From Methanolobus tindarius DSM 2278 (GTDB lineage Archaea; Halobacteriota; Methanosarcinia; Methanosarcinales; Methanosarcinaceae): a DNA stretch of 64,000 nt. The notes beneath the pieces were generated by a model. That model made no database searches and was not told the origin of the DNA. It saw nothing but the letters and a program-made list of their open reading frames with translations. Each line of letters opens with the position of its first letter. The stretch's first letter is position 1. Below, in pieces: positions 35,307-44,840 of the stretch. Made by a program: the position numbers and the translations under genes. The DNA lies in contig NZ_AZAJ01000001.1 of NCBI RefSeq assembly GCF_000504205.1, positions 780,879-844,878 of the forward strand, given 5' to 3'.

Positions 35307-36299
35307 GTGTTCCACAAACAGGACAGCACAATGCAAAAAATAATTGCATCCGACAGAGCGATAGAACTTCTTGAAAATGGCTTTTGTAAGGCAGACCTGC
35401 ATGTACACACTTCCTGCTCCTATGACGTGCCTGCAAGCTATTTAACTAAACCTGAAAATCTTTTTAAAAAAGGATTATCAGATGGACTCAATTTTGTGAC
35501 CTTTACAGATCATGATACTGTGAAAGCATATGACAGAATGGGATGGAAAAGGGATAATCTTACCTCTGGAGTGGAATTGTCCATAACTGACATGGAAAAT
35601 GTAGGGCACACTATCCACATCAATGCTTTTGAATTTGATAAGGGGCAATATGCCGAGATGGAGACAATTGTACAGAAAAAGCAGGATGTATATATGCTTC
35701 TTGACTACTTTAATGATAATGACATCCTGCACATGTACAATCACCCGTTCTGGTTTAAACCAGGAGAAAAACCGAATATCATGGCTGTGCCTGAGCTTGC
35801 AAAACATTTCCCGGTGATCGAATACAACATGCAGGACCTGAAGCAAAAGAACTTTTTCTCAATGGTGCTGGCACAGCGTTTCAGGAAAGGAATGGCTGTG
35901 ACCACTGACAGCCACACAGGCAGGATGGGGAGAGTCTATACTGTGGCAGAAGGAGATACTTTCAGAGAGTATTTCAAAAACATTGAGAAGGGCAGGTCTT
36001 ACATGATGATTGATGAACCAATCTGGAAACACATCAGCCATGAACTAAATGCATGGATAGAGCTTATCTTTAATATGGAAAAACGCATGCCACACGAGGG
36101 TGACTACTCTACTGGAGTGGAGGTAGTAGATAGGGCTGTCAGCCTCGTGTGCGGTGACAACAGGGATAAGCACCCGTACATCTGTAATATGACAATGCAC
36201 CTTGCACAGCAGTTCTTTGGTTCAGGTTTACCTTTCCTGTTGTATAGGATATCAAAGCAGCCACAGGTTTCCAGAATCGGACGCGTTGTTAACAATTAA
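35307..36299 (+). CDS. PHP-domain phosphoesterase
   Basis: 330 residues from GTG 35307, supported by AGGAGG just upstream (an ATG follows at 35331). Metal-binding motifs of the PHP family are clear: DLHVHTSCSYD (~31-41), FTDHDT (~71), MYNHPFW (~149) and TDSHTG (~206). These are metal-dependent phosphoesterases. It lies between two divergent paralogous glycosyltransferase genes, so a role in nucleotide-sugar or lipid-phosphate turnover is plausible but inferred. Confidence 0.85.
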   Translation: MFHKQDSTMQKIIASDRAIELLENGFCKADLHVHTSCSYDVPASYLTKPENLFKKGLSDGLNFVTFTDHDTVKAYDRMGWKRDNLTSGVELSITDMENVGHTIHINAFEFDKGQYAEMETIVQKKQDVYMLLDYFNDNDILHMYNHPFWFKPGEKPNIMAVPELAKHFPVIEYNMQDLKQKNFFSMVLAQRFRKGMAVTTDSHTGRMGRVYTVAEGDTFREYFKNIEKGRSYMMIDEPIWKHISHELNAWIELIFNMEKRMPHEGDYSTGVEVVDRAVSLVCGDNRDKHPYICNMTMHLAQQFFGSGLPFLLYRISKQPQVSRIGRVVNN

Positions 36300-36406
36300 A
36301 CATTTATAAAATATGTAATCACACATTACTTTTTTGAAAAACAAACTACACAGATAATAGATTGATAATGAAAGTATTTTTAAGAGATAAAAACGTAAAT
36401 GCACCA

Positions 36407-36433
36407 GTCAGTTTTTTGTTCTGACTATTTTTT
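36407..36433 (+). terminator. Hairpin with T-run between PHP and glycosyltransferase genes
   Basis: AGTCAG, a 9-nt T-rich loop and CTGACT form a 6-bp stem followed by ATTTTTT. It may end the PHP transcript. It lies only about 10 nt before the next start codon, so it could instead act in that gene's 5' end. Confidence 0.4.
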
Positions 36434-36442
36434 GGTGTTAAG

Positions 36443-37570
36443 ATGAAAGTAATGATATTTGTCTGCGGCGAAGGTCTTGGACACACCAGCCGATGTATAT
36501 CCATTGGAAGAGAGCTTGCTTCTGCAGGGCATGATGTACATGTTGGCGCTTACGGGTATTCTAAGGAACTTATTGAACGTAAGGGACTTAAGACCCACAA
36601 GGTCCCCTCGGAAATAACTCTTGTCGGTAAAGCAGGTTCTCTGAATCTGAAAAAGTCTATTCTTGCAACTTTCAAGAGAGGACAGTTTCTGGGCATAATA
36701 AAAATACGCAAGCTCCTCAAGAGAACAAAGCCTGATGTTGTAATATCAGACAGTTATTTCATGGGAATGCTAAGTGCTAAATCCCGCGGTATTCCATGCT
36801 ATTTGATTGTGAACCAGTCAAATATGGAGGAGTTCTTTAAGGGTAAAGGCGTGTCAAGTAAAATAGTAGCCGAGCTTGTGAAAAAATCTTACACCGGAAT
36901 GTTCAGGATGGCTGATAAAGTAATAATTCCTGATTTTCCGTTGCCACACACAGTATGCAGGAAGAATCTGGAGTTCAGGAAAAAGACATGGGAAAAAGTG
37001 TTTTTCAGTGGTCCGCTTATAGGAAAGACCTTTGGGGAAACAAAAACCAGAGAACTACAGCGTCCGCACGTACTCTGTACAGTTGGTGGATTTGGCTACC
37101 GTGAACCAATTTTTAGAAAAGTAATTGAAGCTGCAGGTCTGGATAGTTCCATCAATTATACTTTGCTTTCAGGCCCAAGCGTTGACCCTGCAAGTCTTGG
37201 AGAATTACCGGAGAATGTTACAATTCTGAAATTCATCGATGACCAGTTCCCATATATGAAGGCTTCAGACCTTGTTATCGCTCCTGGAGGTCACAGTACC
37301 ATGATGGAAGCCCTGAGCTTTGGAGTTCCGATGATAAGCGTTCCTGATCAGAAGCATAGTGAACAGCAGAACAATGCTTTTGTTATTGAGGAAGATGGCC
37401 TTGGAAAAATGATGGACTACTCTGCATCTCCCGAAGATATACTTGAAAACGTCAGGCTGCTTATTAGTGATGAAAAGTACAGAAACAAGCTTGCAGAAAT
37501 GCGTGAGATGGCAGTGGAATTGAACGGACCGAAGGCCGTAAGGTTGTTAGTTGAAGAAATTGGAAATTAA
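36443..37570 (+). CDS. MJ1255-type glycosyltransferase (paralog 2)
   Basis: A 375-residue paralog of the protein at 33946-35145, sharing MIFVCGEGLGHTSRCIS, KPDVVISDSYFMG, VNQSNMEEFFKGKG, CTVGGFGYREPIF, APGGHSTMMEALSFGVPMISVPDQ and the final MAVELNGPKA. Conserved Gly-rich and His/Glu positions suggest it is active with a UDP-sugar-like donor. The two copies face away from each other across the PHP gene. Confidence 0.87.
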   Translation: MKVMIFVCGEGLGHTSRCISIGRELASAGHDVHVGAYGYSKELIERKGLKTHKVPSEITLVGKAGSLNLKKSILATFKRGQFLGIIKIRKLLKRTKPDVVISDSYFMGMLSAKSRGIPCYLIVNQSNMEEFFKGKGVSSKIVAELVKKSYTGMFRMADKVIIPDFPLPHTVCRKNLEFRKKTWEKVFFSGPLIGKTFGETKTRELQRPHVLCTVGGFGYREPIFRKVIEAAGLDSSINYTLLSGPSVDPASLGELPENVTILKFIDDQFPYMKASDLVIAPGGHSTMMEALSFGVPMISVPDQKHSEQQNNAFVIEEDGLGKMMDYSASPEDILENVRLLISDEKYRNKLAEMREMAVELNGPKAVRLLVEEIGN

Positions 37571-37618
37571 TCAGGCTCAATAAGTTTCAATAAGATGAGC
37601 AAAGTGTACTTTTTGAAT

Positions 37619-38212
37619 TCAGCGTGAGAAGTTCTTCTTGTAATAGATACTAAGGACTATTGCGATTAAGCCCATAACGGCAAAGAAGATTACATGACTC
37701 AGAACACTGACATCAGTTATCAGGTTCTGGAGATTGCTATGGAATATGTATCCTGCTGTTATGAGAACTGGGTAAAATGACAAAAGGGCTAACAGGTCAT
37801 AGAATACGAATTTGCGCCAGGGCACGTTTGCAGACCCGGCAACTACAGGGCCGAAAAAGCGAAGGCCTACTATAAGCCGGAATGTGAAAATGGTTTTGCC
37901 ACCGTGGTTCTCCATTAAATGCTCATAACGGGCAATCTTTTTCTTATCTTTATTACTATCGAAACGTGATAGTAATTTGCTTCCGTTTTTACTGAGCCAG
38001 TAGAGCAATATATCCCCGGAAGCACCTGCAATCAGACTGACAACGATTACTATCCAGAGATTTCCGAAACCAAGACTGACAATGTAACCTACGATGAGTA
38101 GAAGAACTTCTTCCGGCAGCGGAATGAAATGTCCCAGAAAACCGAGAGTTATGAAAATACCCACATATGAAAGATGTTCAAGATAAGGTACTATAAACTC
38201 CCAATTACTCAT
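37619..38212 (-). CDS. DedA-family membrane protein
   Basis: 197 residues with several TM segments and DedA/SNARE-associated hallmarks: FLGHFIPLPEEVLLLIVGYI (the E/D-containing re-entrant region), GASGDILLYWLSKNGSK, and the FTFRLIVGLRFFGPVVAGSANVPWRKFVFYD motif with its essential Arg residues and G..xR..P pattern. DedA proteins act in membrane-lipid carrier recycling and proton-dependent homeostasis. Monocistronic as far as can be seen. Confidence 0.9.
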   Translation of the reverse strand: MSNWEFIVPYLEHLSYVGIFITLGFLGHFIPLPEEVLLLIVGYIVSLGFGNLWIVIVVSLIAGASGDILLYWLSKNGSKLLSRFDSNKDKKKIARYEHLMENHGGKTIFTFRLIVGLRFFGPVVAGSANVPWRKFVFYDLLALLSFYPVLITAGYIFHSNLQNLITDVSVLSHVIFFAVMGLIAIVLSIYYKKNFSR

Positions 38213-38280
38213 CTTGTTTTATCAGTAATTGAATCTATAAAAGCTCTTTCAGATCTGTAAAAAGAAGGAAAAGGATAGGG

Positions 38281-38318
38281 AGGAGTTGCAAAAAAATCTT
38301 TGTTTTCATGCAACTCCT
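38281..38318. repeat. Perfect 10-bp inverted repeat (hairpin)
   Basis: AGGAGTTGCA (38281-38290) and TGCAACTCCT (38309-38318) are perfect complements separated by 18 nt. They lie between the SIMPL gene end and the DedA start, and are followed by a short GGTT tandem run (near 38329). It may be a transcription end for the SIMPL gene or a regulatory hairpin for DedA. Confidence 0.5.
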
Positions 38319-38379
38319 GAGTGGAGTGGTTGGTTGGTTGGTCGTTTTTATAATCGCTTTTTGAATGGATTAGTCCATA

Positions 38380-39129
38380 TCATTCAATGTAGTATGTTAC
38401 CTGTACTGACATTGAAACTGTGGACTCTCCTGGTTCTATTGGTGTGGAAACTCCGCCTGCATCCATTGCTGCTTCTTCTACATCCATTGCATAGTAGATT
38501 TTAGAATTACTGTTGCTGTTTATGGATGCAGTCTGCACACCTGTGATTTTTAGATCAAGGGTGTCAGCAAGTTCGTTGGCCTTTGCTCTTGCATTGCCTA
38601 CAGCTTCACTTACAAGCTCTTCACGAAGTTCATCCTGCATGTCATCAGAGACTGAAAAGGAAATACTTCCTATCTGGTTAGCACCTGATGCAGTTGATTT
38701 GTCGATGATATCGCTCAGGTAATCGAGTTTTGTGGTTGTGACCTGTACGCTGTTGGATGCGGAATAACCTGTGATGGTTCGTTCCCCGTCATAATTATAG
38801 ACCGGATACACGGAAACATAGGATGTCTGTATTTCCTTGTCTTCAAGGCCGAGGGCTTTGAGTTCTGATATGACAGCGCTCATTATGGCAGCATTCTCGT
38901 CAGATGCTTCCTGTGCTGTTTCGGCCTGGATGACAGCGCCTATACTTAATGATGCGGTGTCAGGGACGACATTCTGTTCGGCGTATCCGCTCATGGTAAT
39001 TGTGTCTGCTGTAGTTTGTTCAGTTCCATCCTGTGAGATGGCATATATAGTTAGTGACATCACCACCAGCACTACTGATAGCGCAATGATGGCGAAATAT
39101 GATTTATCGTTTTTATTGTCAGATGACAT
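38380..39129 (-). CDS. SIMPL-domain (DUF541) secreted/periplasmic-type protein
   Basis: 249 residues from ATG 39129, chosen because GAGGAGG lies immediately upstream. An N-terminal signal anchor (YFAIIALSVVLVVMSLTIYAIS) is followed by the SIMPL domain: ITMSGYAEQNVVPDTASLSIGAVIQAETAQEA..., SVQVTTTKLDYLSDIID, and SEAVGNARAKANELADTLDLKI. Family members are oligomeric envelope proteins tied to stress tolerance; the biochemical role is unsettled. Confidence 0.9.
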   Translation of the reverse strand: MSSDNKNDKSYFAIIALSVVLVVMSLTIYAISQDGTEQTTADTITMSGYAEQNVVPDTASLSIGAVIQAETAQEASDENAAIMSAVISELKALGLEDKEIQTSYVSVYPVYNYDGERTITGYSASNSVQVTTTKLDYLSDIIDKSTASGANQIGSISFSVSDDMQDELREELVSEAVGNARAKANELADTLDLKITGVQTASINSNSNSKIYYAMDVEEAAMDAGGVSTPIEPGESTVSMSVQVTYYIE

Positions 39130-39462
39130 GTTATATCCTCCTCTAGTGCCTTGCAACCGGTAATTATAACCGATTGTTACGATTAATAGAAAGACTTGAA
39201 CATATTAATCAATTGTCTAAGCTTCAAACTCGTTTGTAGCTATAACAGGGGACTGATTGCGATGATAAAAACGAACATCTCAGAATTGATGTAGCCATTG
39301 TCCATAACTGTGGAAAATAAAATAGAGAACTGTTATTTAATATTATATATACGGCAAAATACTTATAGATACTAATAATATATATTTGGCATGGGATGAT
39401 TGAGATTATTTCTTTGGTGTGGGAACCATGAAAACATCTTTTTACAATTAAAGAGGGATTGA
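39130..39462. other. Intergenic region between SIMPL and CheF-like genes
   Basis: About 330 nt between divergent genes. AT-rich, with TATTTAATATTATATATACGG near 39334-39354 as a plausible TATA region for the CheF-like gene and AAAGAGGG as its ribosome-binding site. I see no RNA gene and no convincing additional ORF. Confidence 0.4.
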
Positions 39463-40722
39463 GTGATTTATGGTGAGATCGAGTTTATAGGAATTGCAGA
39501 TATTCCACGTATCAATACCATTTTCAGTATCGATAACACGCTGTGGACACCCTGGAAGGTTATTCTCAGCGATAAAGAAATGACAATCCAGACCACTGAC
39601 AGATCGATACACATCAATCTGGAAAACATCCTTATCGTTGACAGGCCCTTGCCGCATGCTATTCTCTGTAAACTCCAGAATTCCAGTAAACATGGTTCGG
39701 TAATTGTTATTGATTATAAAAAAGATGCGACAATCGGTATAGGCGAAGTAGTTTCTTCCATGATACTTTCCGGAAAGAAATCCGATATTTCTAACCTGAA
39801 ATATATGATGATGAGCCTTTTAGGAATGAAGGCTGACCCAGTTATTGGAACTATGAAACCGGAAGATATACGACTTTTGTGCCTCCTTGCATCGGGAATT
39901 AATAGTCTTGATATGCTTGTCCCTATTTTCGAAGGTGATGATGAATTGGTCAACAGGACTTTTGCGTCTTTGAAAACCAAAGGACTTGTTGATAAGTATG
40001 CTACTCTGACACCCCTTGGACTTGATCTTGTAGACAGGGTAAAGGGTGTTGAAAAGAAGAAGCTCGGATCTAATATTCAGGAGGATTTCGATAACCTGTC
40101 TACGGTCTGGAATTGCCTGGATTGCAATATGGGACCGTGTGATGATGAAGCTAACAGAATTATATGGAAATTTGGAAATTCAAAATTATGCGGTAATGTA
40201 GCTACAGCCGATATTGATAAATTCATCTGTCCTGCATCTATTGAAACAATTGAGGTTGAGATTCCTGAAAATACCTGTTTTATGGATCTGATGATCCATA
40301 CTGTTAATGATGCTTTTGTTGTCCTGAAGTCACGTGATTATTCAGTGATTCTGGCTATCTACGGATGCCTGAATCTTAAGGAAGATGTGCAGATCCGTAT
40401 TTTGTTCTGTTTTTACCTTGGTTTTGTAACAGAGACAGAAGTCCTGAATTTCCTTCAGATTTCTTTTGCATGCTTTGCACAACATTGTGAGATACTTGTG
40501 GAAAATAAGCTGCTTGACTGGGAAACTAAGGAGCTGACAAATGCCGGGTTAAATCTAGTCCACAGGAAGTTAATAGGAGATGTGTCTGTCCTGTTTAACT
40601 GGTCATGTTTTGAATATAAATCTGAAAATTTCAAGAAAATTGAGACAAGAAAGAAAGAATGTGCCAAAAAGAAGATAATGGATATACTCCAGAGCAAACA
40701 CGGCAAGACGTTGGACGTCTGA
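39463..40722 (+). CDS. CheF-like archaeal taxis protein
   Basis: 419 residues from GTG 39463 behind AGAGGG. The N-terminal ~130 residues resemble the archaeal CheF family: a WTPWKVILSDKEMTIQTTDRSIHINLENILIVDRPLP strand-rich domain, then VIDYKKDATIGIGEVV and LKYMMMSLLGM. A winged-helix-like segment follows (IRLLCLLASGINSLDMLVPIFEG...VNRTFASLKTKGLVDKYATLTPLG), then a Cys-containing C-terminal region of unknown role. CheF couples chemotaxis proteins to the archaellum motor. No other taxis gene is in the window, so the call is moderate. Confidence 0.5.
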   Translation: MIYGEIEFIGIADIPRINTIFSIDNTLWTPWKVILSDKEMTIQTTDRSIHINLENILIVDRPLPHAILCKLQNSSKHGSVIVIDYKKDATIGIGEVVSSMILSGKKSDISNLKYMMMSLLGMKADPVIGTMKPEDIRLLCLLASGINSLDMLVPIFEGDDELVNRTFASLKTKGLVDKYATLTPLGLDLVDRVKGVEKKKLGSNIQEDFDNLSTVWNCLDCNMGPCDDEANRIIWKFGNSKLCGNVATADIDKFICPASIETIEVEIPENTCFMDLMIHTVNDAFVVLKSRDYSVILAIYGCLNLKEDVQIRILFCFYLGFVTETEVLNFLQISFACFAQHCEILVENKLLDWETKELTNAGLNLVHRKLIGDVSVLFNWSCFEYKSENFKKIETRKKECAKKKIMDILQSKHGKTLDV

Positions 40723-40932
40723 GATTAAAAATGAGTAACGGATACAATCAAGGTACTTAATATTGTTATTATAATTACTATTGCTATTATTACTATTAAT
40801 GCTACAAACTTTATCAATTTTATTAGTATAGGTATTATTAGCCATAGCCAAAATAGTTCTACATAGATTCCGGTAAATAAACTTAAATACATAGTATATA
40901 GTTCATTAGTATAATTATATTCCACAAATATA

Positions 40933-41580
40933 ATGAGTACTGTAAAAATGGATGCTACGATTCTGCTGCTTGTGATATTTCTGCTTTTTGTGACAGCCGG
41001 ATTTGTTAAAAGATTAATTTTGATAGCTATTGTACGCCGGAAATTAGATTTTCTAAACAGGTACTCATCAATATACTGTGAATTCGCGGAAACTTATTCC
41101 ACAAACTTTGATTCCCTGTTGTACTTGTGGCTGACAAATAAAGCCTCCGAGATTCAACAAACCCTTAGATATTTTGAAGTTAATTCTAAAATTCCTCTTA
41201 TTAAACCGGTTATAACAAACCCACAGTTGATTAGCAGAATTCTTCCTGCAATGAAATACGGAACTGTAAACACCGGAAGAGTAAATTCATCATACAATAC
41301 ATTGCTATGTTGCAAAAATAGCATGGAAGAGCTGATGGAAAGTTTGCACAATGACCTGCGAAAACCATTCAAACTATCCCTGTCAGGAATTCTGTATTTT
41401 GTTTCCCTTCCGGTTTTGATGATGTTCTGGCTCAACCTGATAAGCGAATCCATGTTCTACAGGATCATTAGCTCTTATGAATTCAGGCTGGCAAATATCC
41501 TGACCTGCCTGATATGTTTGATTACTTCATCAATTATTATGTTTGACGGGTTTGGTGGAGAATTCCTGGGAAATCTCTGA
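40933..41580 (+). CDS. Membrane protein of unknown function
   Basis: 215 residues. An N-terminal TM (ILLLVIFLLFVTAGFV), a ~110-residue basic soluble part, and two C-terminal TM segments (LSGILYFVSLPVLMMFWLNLI and ILTCLICLITSSIIMF) are visible. Preceded by TATATAGTT and TTATATT promoter-like sequences. I recognise no family. Confidence 0.55.
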   Translation: MSTVKMDATILLLVIFLLFVTAGFVKRLILIAIVRRKLDFLNRYSSIYCEFAETYSTNFDSLLYLWLTNKASEIQQTLRYFEVNSKIPLIKPVITNPQLISRILPAMKYGTVNTGRVNSSYNTLLCCKNSMEELMESLHNDLRKPFKLSLSGILYFVSLPVLMMFWLNLISESMFYRIISSYEFRLANILTCLICLITSSIIMFDGFGGEFLGNL

Positions 41581-41679
41581 AAGAGATTTTTATTGGCAAT
41601 ATCGGCAAAATATGGTTATAATCTAAATTACTTTGGAATTTACAAAGTACTTTATACCAGAGAAATTATTCATTTATTT

Positions 41680-42456
41680 ATGAATGATACAAAAATAACT
41701 ATTATGTTTATTCTTTTAATTCTGATGAGTTCTGGATGTACAGAACAGGAAGAATTTACAATATCAGAGAATGCTACTATTATTTCCATGAAATATGTGA
41801 CCACTTCTGCAACCAATATGGAAAAACAGGAATTGATAATTAATTCAAGTACTATGGACATTAGTATTTACAATCCTGACAATGAACTCAAAGCGCATTA
41901 CACCAGACCTATGATTGAGTATCAATGGAAACAACCACCTTATATGCTTACAGGAAAGCCTTTCCTTGAGATTAGTTCTTCTTCGCAGGCACAAAAAATA
42001 CTGCCAGATGATTCAGATTCCGGTACTCTGGAAGTTACTGTGTTGCAGGAGGGTGAGATTTACACTTTAACTATTGATTCAGATTCTCAGAAATACCAGA
42101 TTGAAGATTTATACGAGATTGAAAGTTACATGGATTCCCAAAAACAACTTGCACTAGAGCCTTCTTTTGAAGAAGCACAGGCAATTGTTGAGCCTTGGAT
42201 CACTTCCATGCCTACTTACAGTTTTGATGGTTCTAACCTGACATTAGAAGAACATAGTAGGGAAGACACGTTGCCTTCCACGCATCTGTTGATATACACA
42301 TTTACCAGCAGTCATGAAGGTTATGGTGACCGCTCAAATGAAGATCTAGCCGAAGAACTCACAAATCACACAATCTGGGTTTCTCTAAGACAGCGTGCAA
42401 TCATAAAAGCCATAATTGATGATTCATGGGATGAGATTAATCAGGAGCCATTGTAA
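41680..42456 (+). CDS. Lipoprotein of unknown function
   Basis: 258 residues from ATG 41680. A short signal sequence with lipobox-like end (ITIMFILLILMSSGC) places it as a membrane-attached extracytoplasmic lipoprotein. The mature part is acidic and beta-rich, with two segments (YTRPMIEYQWKQPPYM and SYMDSQKQLALEPSFEEAQAIV) that look like an outer-membrane-carrier-type or MucB-like lipid-binding fold, but I cannot assign it. The longer upstream frame lacks a signal and is unlikely. Confidence 0.6.
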   Translation: MNDTKITIMFILLILMSSGCTEQEEFTISENATIISMKYVTTSATNMEKQELIINSSTMDISIYNPDNELKAHYTRPMIEYQWKQPPYMLTGKPFLEISSSSQAQKILPDDSDSGTLEVTVLQEGEIYTLTIDSDSQKYQIEDLYEIESYMDSQKQLALEPSFEEAQAIVEPWITSMPTYSFDGSNLTLEEHSREDTLPSTHLLIYTFTSSHEGYGDRSNEDLAEELTNHTIWVSLRQRAIIKAIIDDSWDEINQEPL

Positions 42457-42645
42457 TCCTTTAGCAAAAACAGCTCCGTAGAAATCCTGTCATTCAAATT
42501 TGAAGGTAAATAGACCGGTTTTGTCAGGAATTCTACAGAGCCACAAAACAAGAATTTAAATATTGAAACGAAGTACCTTTGGAAGTATCTTTGATCTCAT
42601 GGGGTGGTTACATCAAAGACACGTATGTTGACGGTGAAAAAAATC

Positions 42646-43146
42646 ATGAAAACAAAGAAATCAGTGACTACTTTTTGTGTACTTTGTGTATTGGCATGTG
42701 CTGTTGTGATGACCAGCGGCTGCACGGATGATACCAACAGTAACAGTGATATTGAAAATTATGCTACATATTCAGATTCAGAAAATGGATTTACTGTAAA
42801 ATACCCGGCTACCTGGGAAAAGATGGAAACTACGAGCAGAGTGACGTTCAAGAATAACGAAACAAATGCTTTTGCCAATATAGCTGTTTTAAGTATGTCT
42901 TCACTGGGTGCGACTTCACTTGAAGAGGTTGTCGACTCATATGGCGCTCCCGGCGGCAAATATACTACCTTCAATGGATATGAGGCGTACGAGGCAATTG
43001 CAAGCGACCCATCCGACATTGATACCAGAGACATCCTTTTCGTTGAAGGAGACAGATTATTCATACTGGGCTATATCAGCTATCTGGAAAACAAAAATGA
43101 TGTCGAAACCATGAATACCATTCTTGAATCTATTGAAGTGCAATAA
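42646..43146 (+). CDS. Small lipoprotein, PsbP-like
   Basis: 166 residues from ATG 42646, which has GGTGA upstream. Signal and lipobox: TTFCVLCVLACAVVMTSGC, then an Asn/Ser linker. The domain (YSDSENGFTVKYPATWEKMETTSRVTFKNNE, IAVLSMSSLGATSLEEVVDSY, LFVEGDRLFILGYISYLENK) follows the PsbP-like pattern common in methanogen lipoproteins. A degraded copy of its 3' end occurs at 44753-44838. Confidence 0.7.
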   Translation: MKTKKSVTTFCVLCVLACAVVMTSGCTDDTNSNSDIENYATYSDSENGFTVKYPATWEKMETTSRVTFKNNETNAFANIAVLSMSSLGATSLEEVVDSYGAPGGKYTTFNGYEAYEAIASDPSDIDTRDILFVEGDRLFILGYISYLENKNDVETMNTILESIEVQ

Positions 43147-43324
43147 TAGTTATTAGCATCCTGATTGTGCTCTTCAGGTTTTGAAGAGTGCAATTTGGAG
43201 ATTTTATTGGAAATCGCGGGTTATTTGAAACATTGTTCCTCATGTAGAAAATAAGTTGATAAATTTGTGTAACAGAGGATCGTAGCAAAGTTATTAATCA
43301 ATGAAATCTTAAATGTGAATTGTT

Positions 43325-44041
43325 ATGGATAATTATAGAATTGATGAATTTGCACCAATCGATTCCATATTAAACAGTTTTTCAACAGACATGTTTGATG
43401 GAATTACATTTATCATGAGGCCTGTAGTTGGCGGTATTGATTATTTGAGGTCTATGCATCAATCTTATTTATTCAAAAAAGAGATTAACAAAATCTCGAA
43501 TTTTGATTTTGAAACCCGGGAAAAAATAATTGATTTTTTCACGGATATCGTTGCTGGCAGGATATTTGATGAAGAGTTCATTGATGAATTGGAAAGAAAA
43601 GTGTCCGAATTAGACGAGATTAGAGATATCTTCAAGGAACTAAACCACAGAAGATTGAATATTGAGCAAAAACAGATACATCATATTTTGAATTTGTCTC
43701 TTAGAAAACTCAATGGCAGGATAGTTTCAATCAGAGATGAAATAAATTCACGAATGTGGGATGATGGTGAAGACATTACGCAATTATTGCTGCTTGATCA
43801 GGTATTTTATTTAATTCAGGAAATGATTAAAGAAGCTTTGGATATCCCACATAGCAAGTTAGCTGATTCAAATATCTGGAATGAAATAATATTTTCATTA
43901 CTTTATATAGAAGCATTTCACAGAAAAAAAGTTTCATATCTGGATTTTCAGAATTTTTTGTCCAGCCTGAGTTTATACAATTATAAAGAAAGCAAGAATG
44001 TAAAGGATAATGACGCCATTTTTGAAGCTTTAGTGGTTTAA
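43325..44041 (+). CDS. Helical protein of unknown function, partner of PIN-like gene
   Basis: 238 residues, predicted almost entirely helical, charged, with no signal or TM segment (REKIIDFFTDIVAGRIFDEEFIDELERKVSELDEIRDIF). Its stop lies 1 nt before the start of the PIN-like gene, so the two form a tight pair. The arrangement resembles antitoxin-toxin or regulator-nuclease pairs, but the protein is larger than usual VapB-type antitoxins. No family recognised. AT-rich relative to neighbours. Confidence 0.55.
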   Translation: MDNYRIDEFAPIDSILNSFSTDMFDGITFIMRPVVGGIDYLRSMHQSYLFKKEINKISNFDFETREKIIDFFTDIVAGRIFDEEFIDELERKVSELDEIRDIFKELNHRRLNIEQKQIHHILNLSLRKLNGRIVSIRDEINSRMWDDGEDITQLLLLDQVFYLIQEMIKEALDIPHSKLADSNIWNEIIFSLLYIEAFHRKKVSYLDFQNFLSSLSLYNYKESKNVKDNDAIFEALVV

Positions 44042-44042
44042 C

Positions 44043-44729
44043 ATGAATTATTCCATTGATTCCAATATTTTAATTGCTTTGATAAACCCTAAAGACAGGC
44101 TTCACAAAAGAGCAATATCAATAATGAAAAATGGCAGAAATGACTATATTATTTTATGTTCAACCGTCTTATCCGAATCTCAAAATCTTTTCAGGAATCG
44201 TATAAACCAGATTATTGTTGAGATTATTCAGTTTTTGCCTAATTTCCAAAATAAGAAAATGTCCCAAATGGAATATCAGGAACAATTGATAATCTCTTTT
44301 AAGAAAATAAAATCATCCAATCCCGGAATATCTAATTTTTTGGATCTGGTCTATAATGAGATACTTAAATTTCTAAAAGACAACGATAGTCATATGCTTC
44401 CTGCTTTTTTATCCCAGCTTGCTATAAACTATTCTCAGTCACTATACAAGAAACTGGATGATATGCACTCAAATGATGGTAAAATAATATTGTTAAACCA
44501 CAATCATCTGAAAGCTGTGAAAGAAGCAACTATTGGTACGTACTTCAAAGACCCAAATGATGAAAGAATCTTTTTTGAACTCATGACGAATCTCCTTGAT
44601 ATTGTTCCCATTAACTTTTACACAGGTGACTCTGAATTTGTTAAAAAGATAAACAAAAGTTATCCGTCTTGTCTTGTGTATTTCAAATTAAATGACAACT
44701 CGTTTTCATGCTGTTTAGTGAAAGATTGA
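44043..44729 (+). CDS. PIN-like domain protein
   Basis: 228 residues. The N-terminus (NYSIDSNILIALINPKDRLHKRAISIM) has the first PIN Asp (~6). An STVLSESQNLF segment supplies a candidate acidic residue (Glu ~45), and YTGDSEFVKKI near 204 gives the last Asp. PIN proteins are metal-dependent ribonucleases. This one has a long central helical insertion (~60-190), larger than VapC toxins. It is coupled to the upstream helical gene. Enzymatic role is inferred from the motif pattern only. Confidence 0.6.
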   Translation: MNYSIDSNILIALINPKDRLHKRAISIMKNGRNDYIILCSTVLSESQNLFRNRINQIIVEIIQFLPNFQNKKMSQMEYQEQLIISFKKIKSSNPGISNFLDLVYNEILKFLKDNDSHMLPAFLSQLAINYSQSLYKKLDDMHSNDGKIILLNHNHLKAVKEATIGTYFKDPNDERIFFELMTNLLDIVPINFYTGDSEFVKKINKSYPSCLVYFKLNDNSFSCCLVKD

Positions 44730-44752
44730 AAATATGAAAAATAAAGAGGTAT

Positions 44753-44838
44753 CCATCCAACATTGATACCAGAGACATCCTTTTTATTGACTGAGACAGA
44801 TTGTTCATACTGGGCCATATCAGCTATCTGAAAGACAT
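44753..44838 (+). pseudogene. Degraded 3' copy of the PsbP-like lipoprotein gene
   Basis: The sequence CATTGATACCAGAGACATCC and what follows closely match 43018-43086 in the lipoprotein gene at 42646-43146, but with an in-frame TGA and other substitutions. No start or 5' part remains. It shows that a tandem lipoprotein copy existed before the two-gene PIN unit came to lie between the copies. Confidence 0.8.
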
Positions 44839-44840
44839 GG

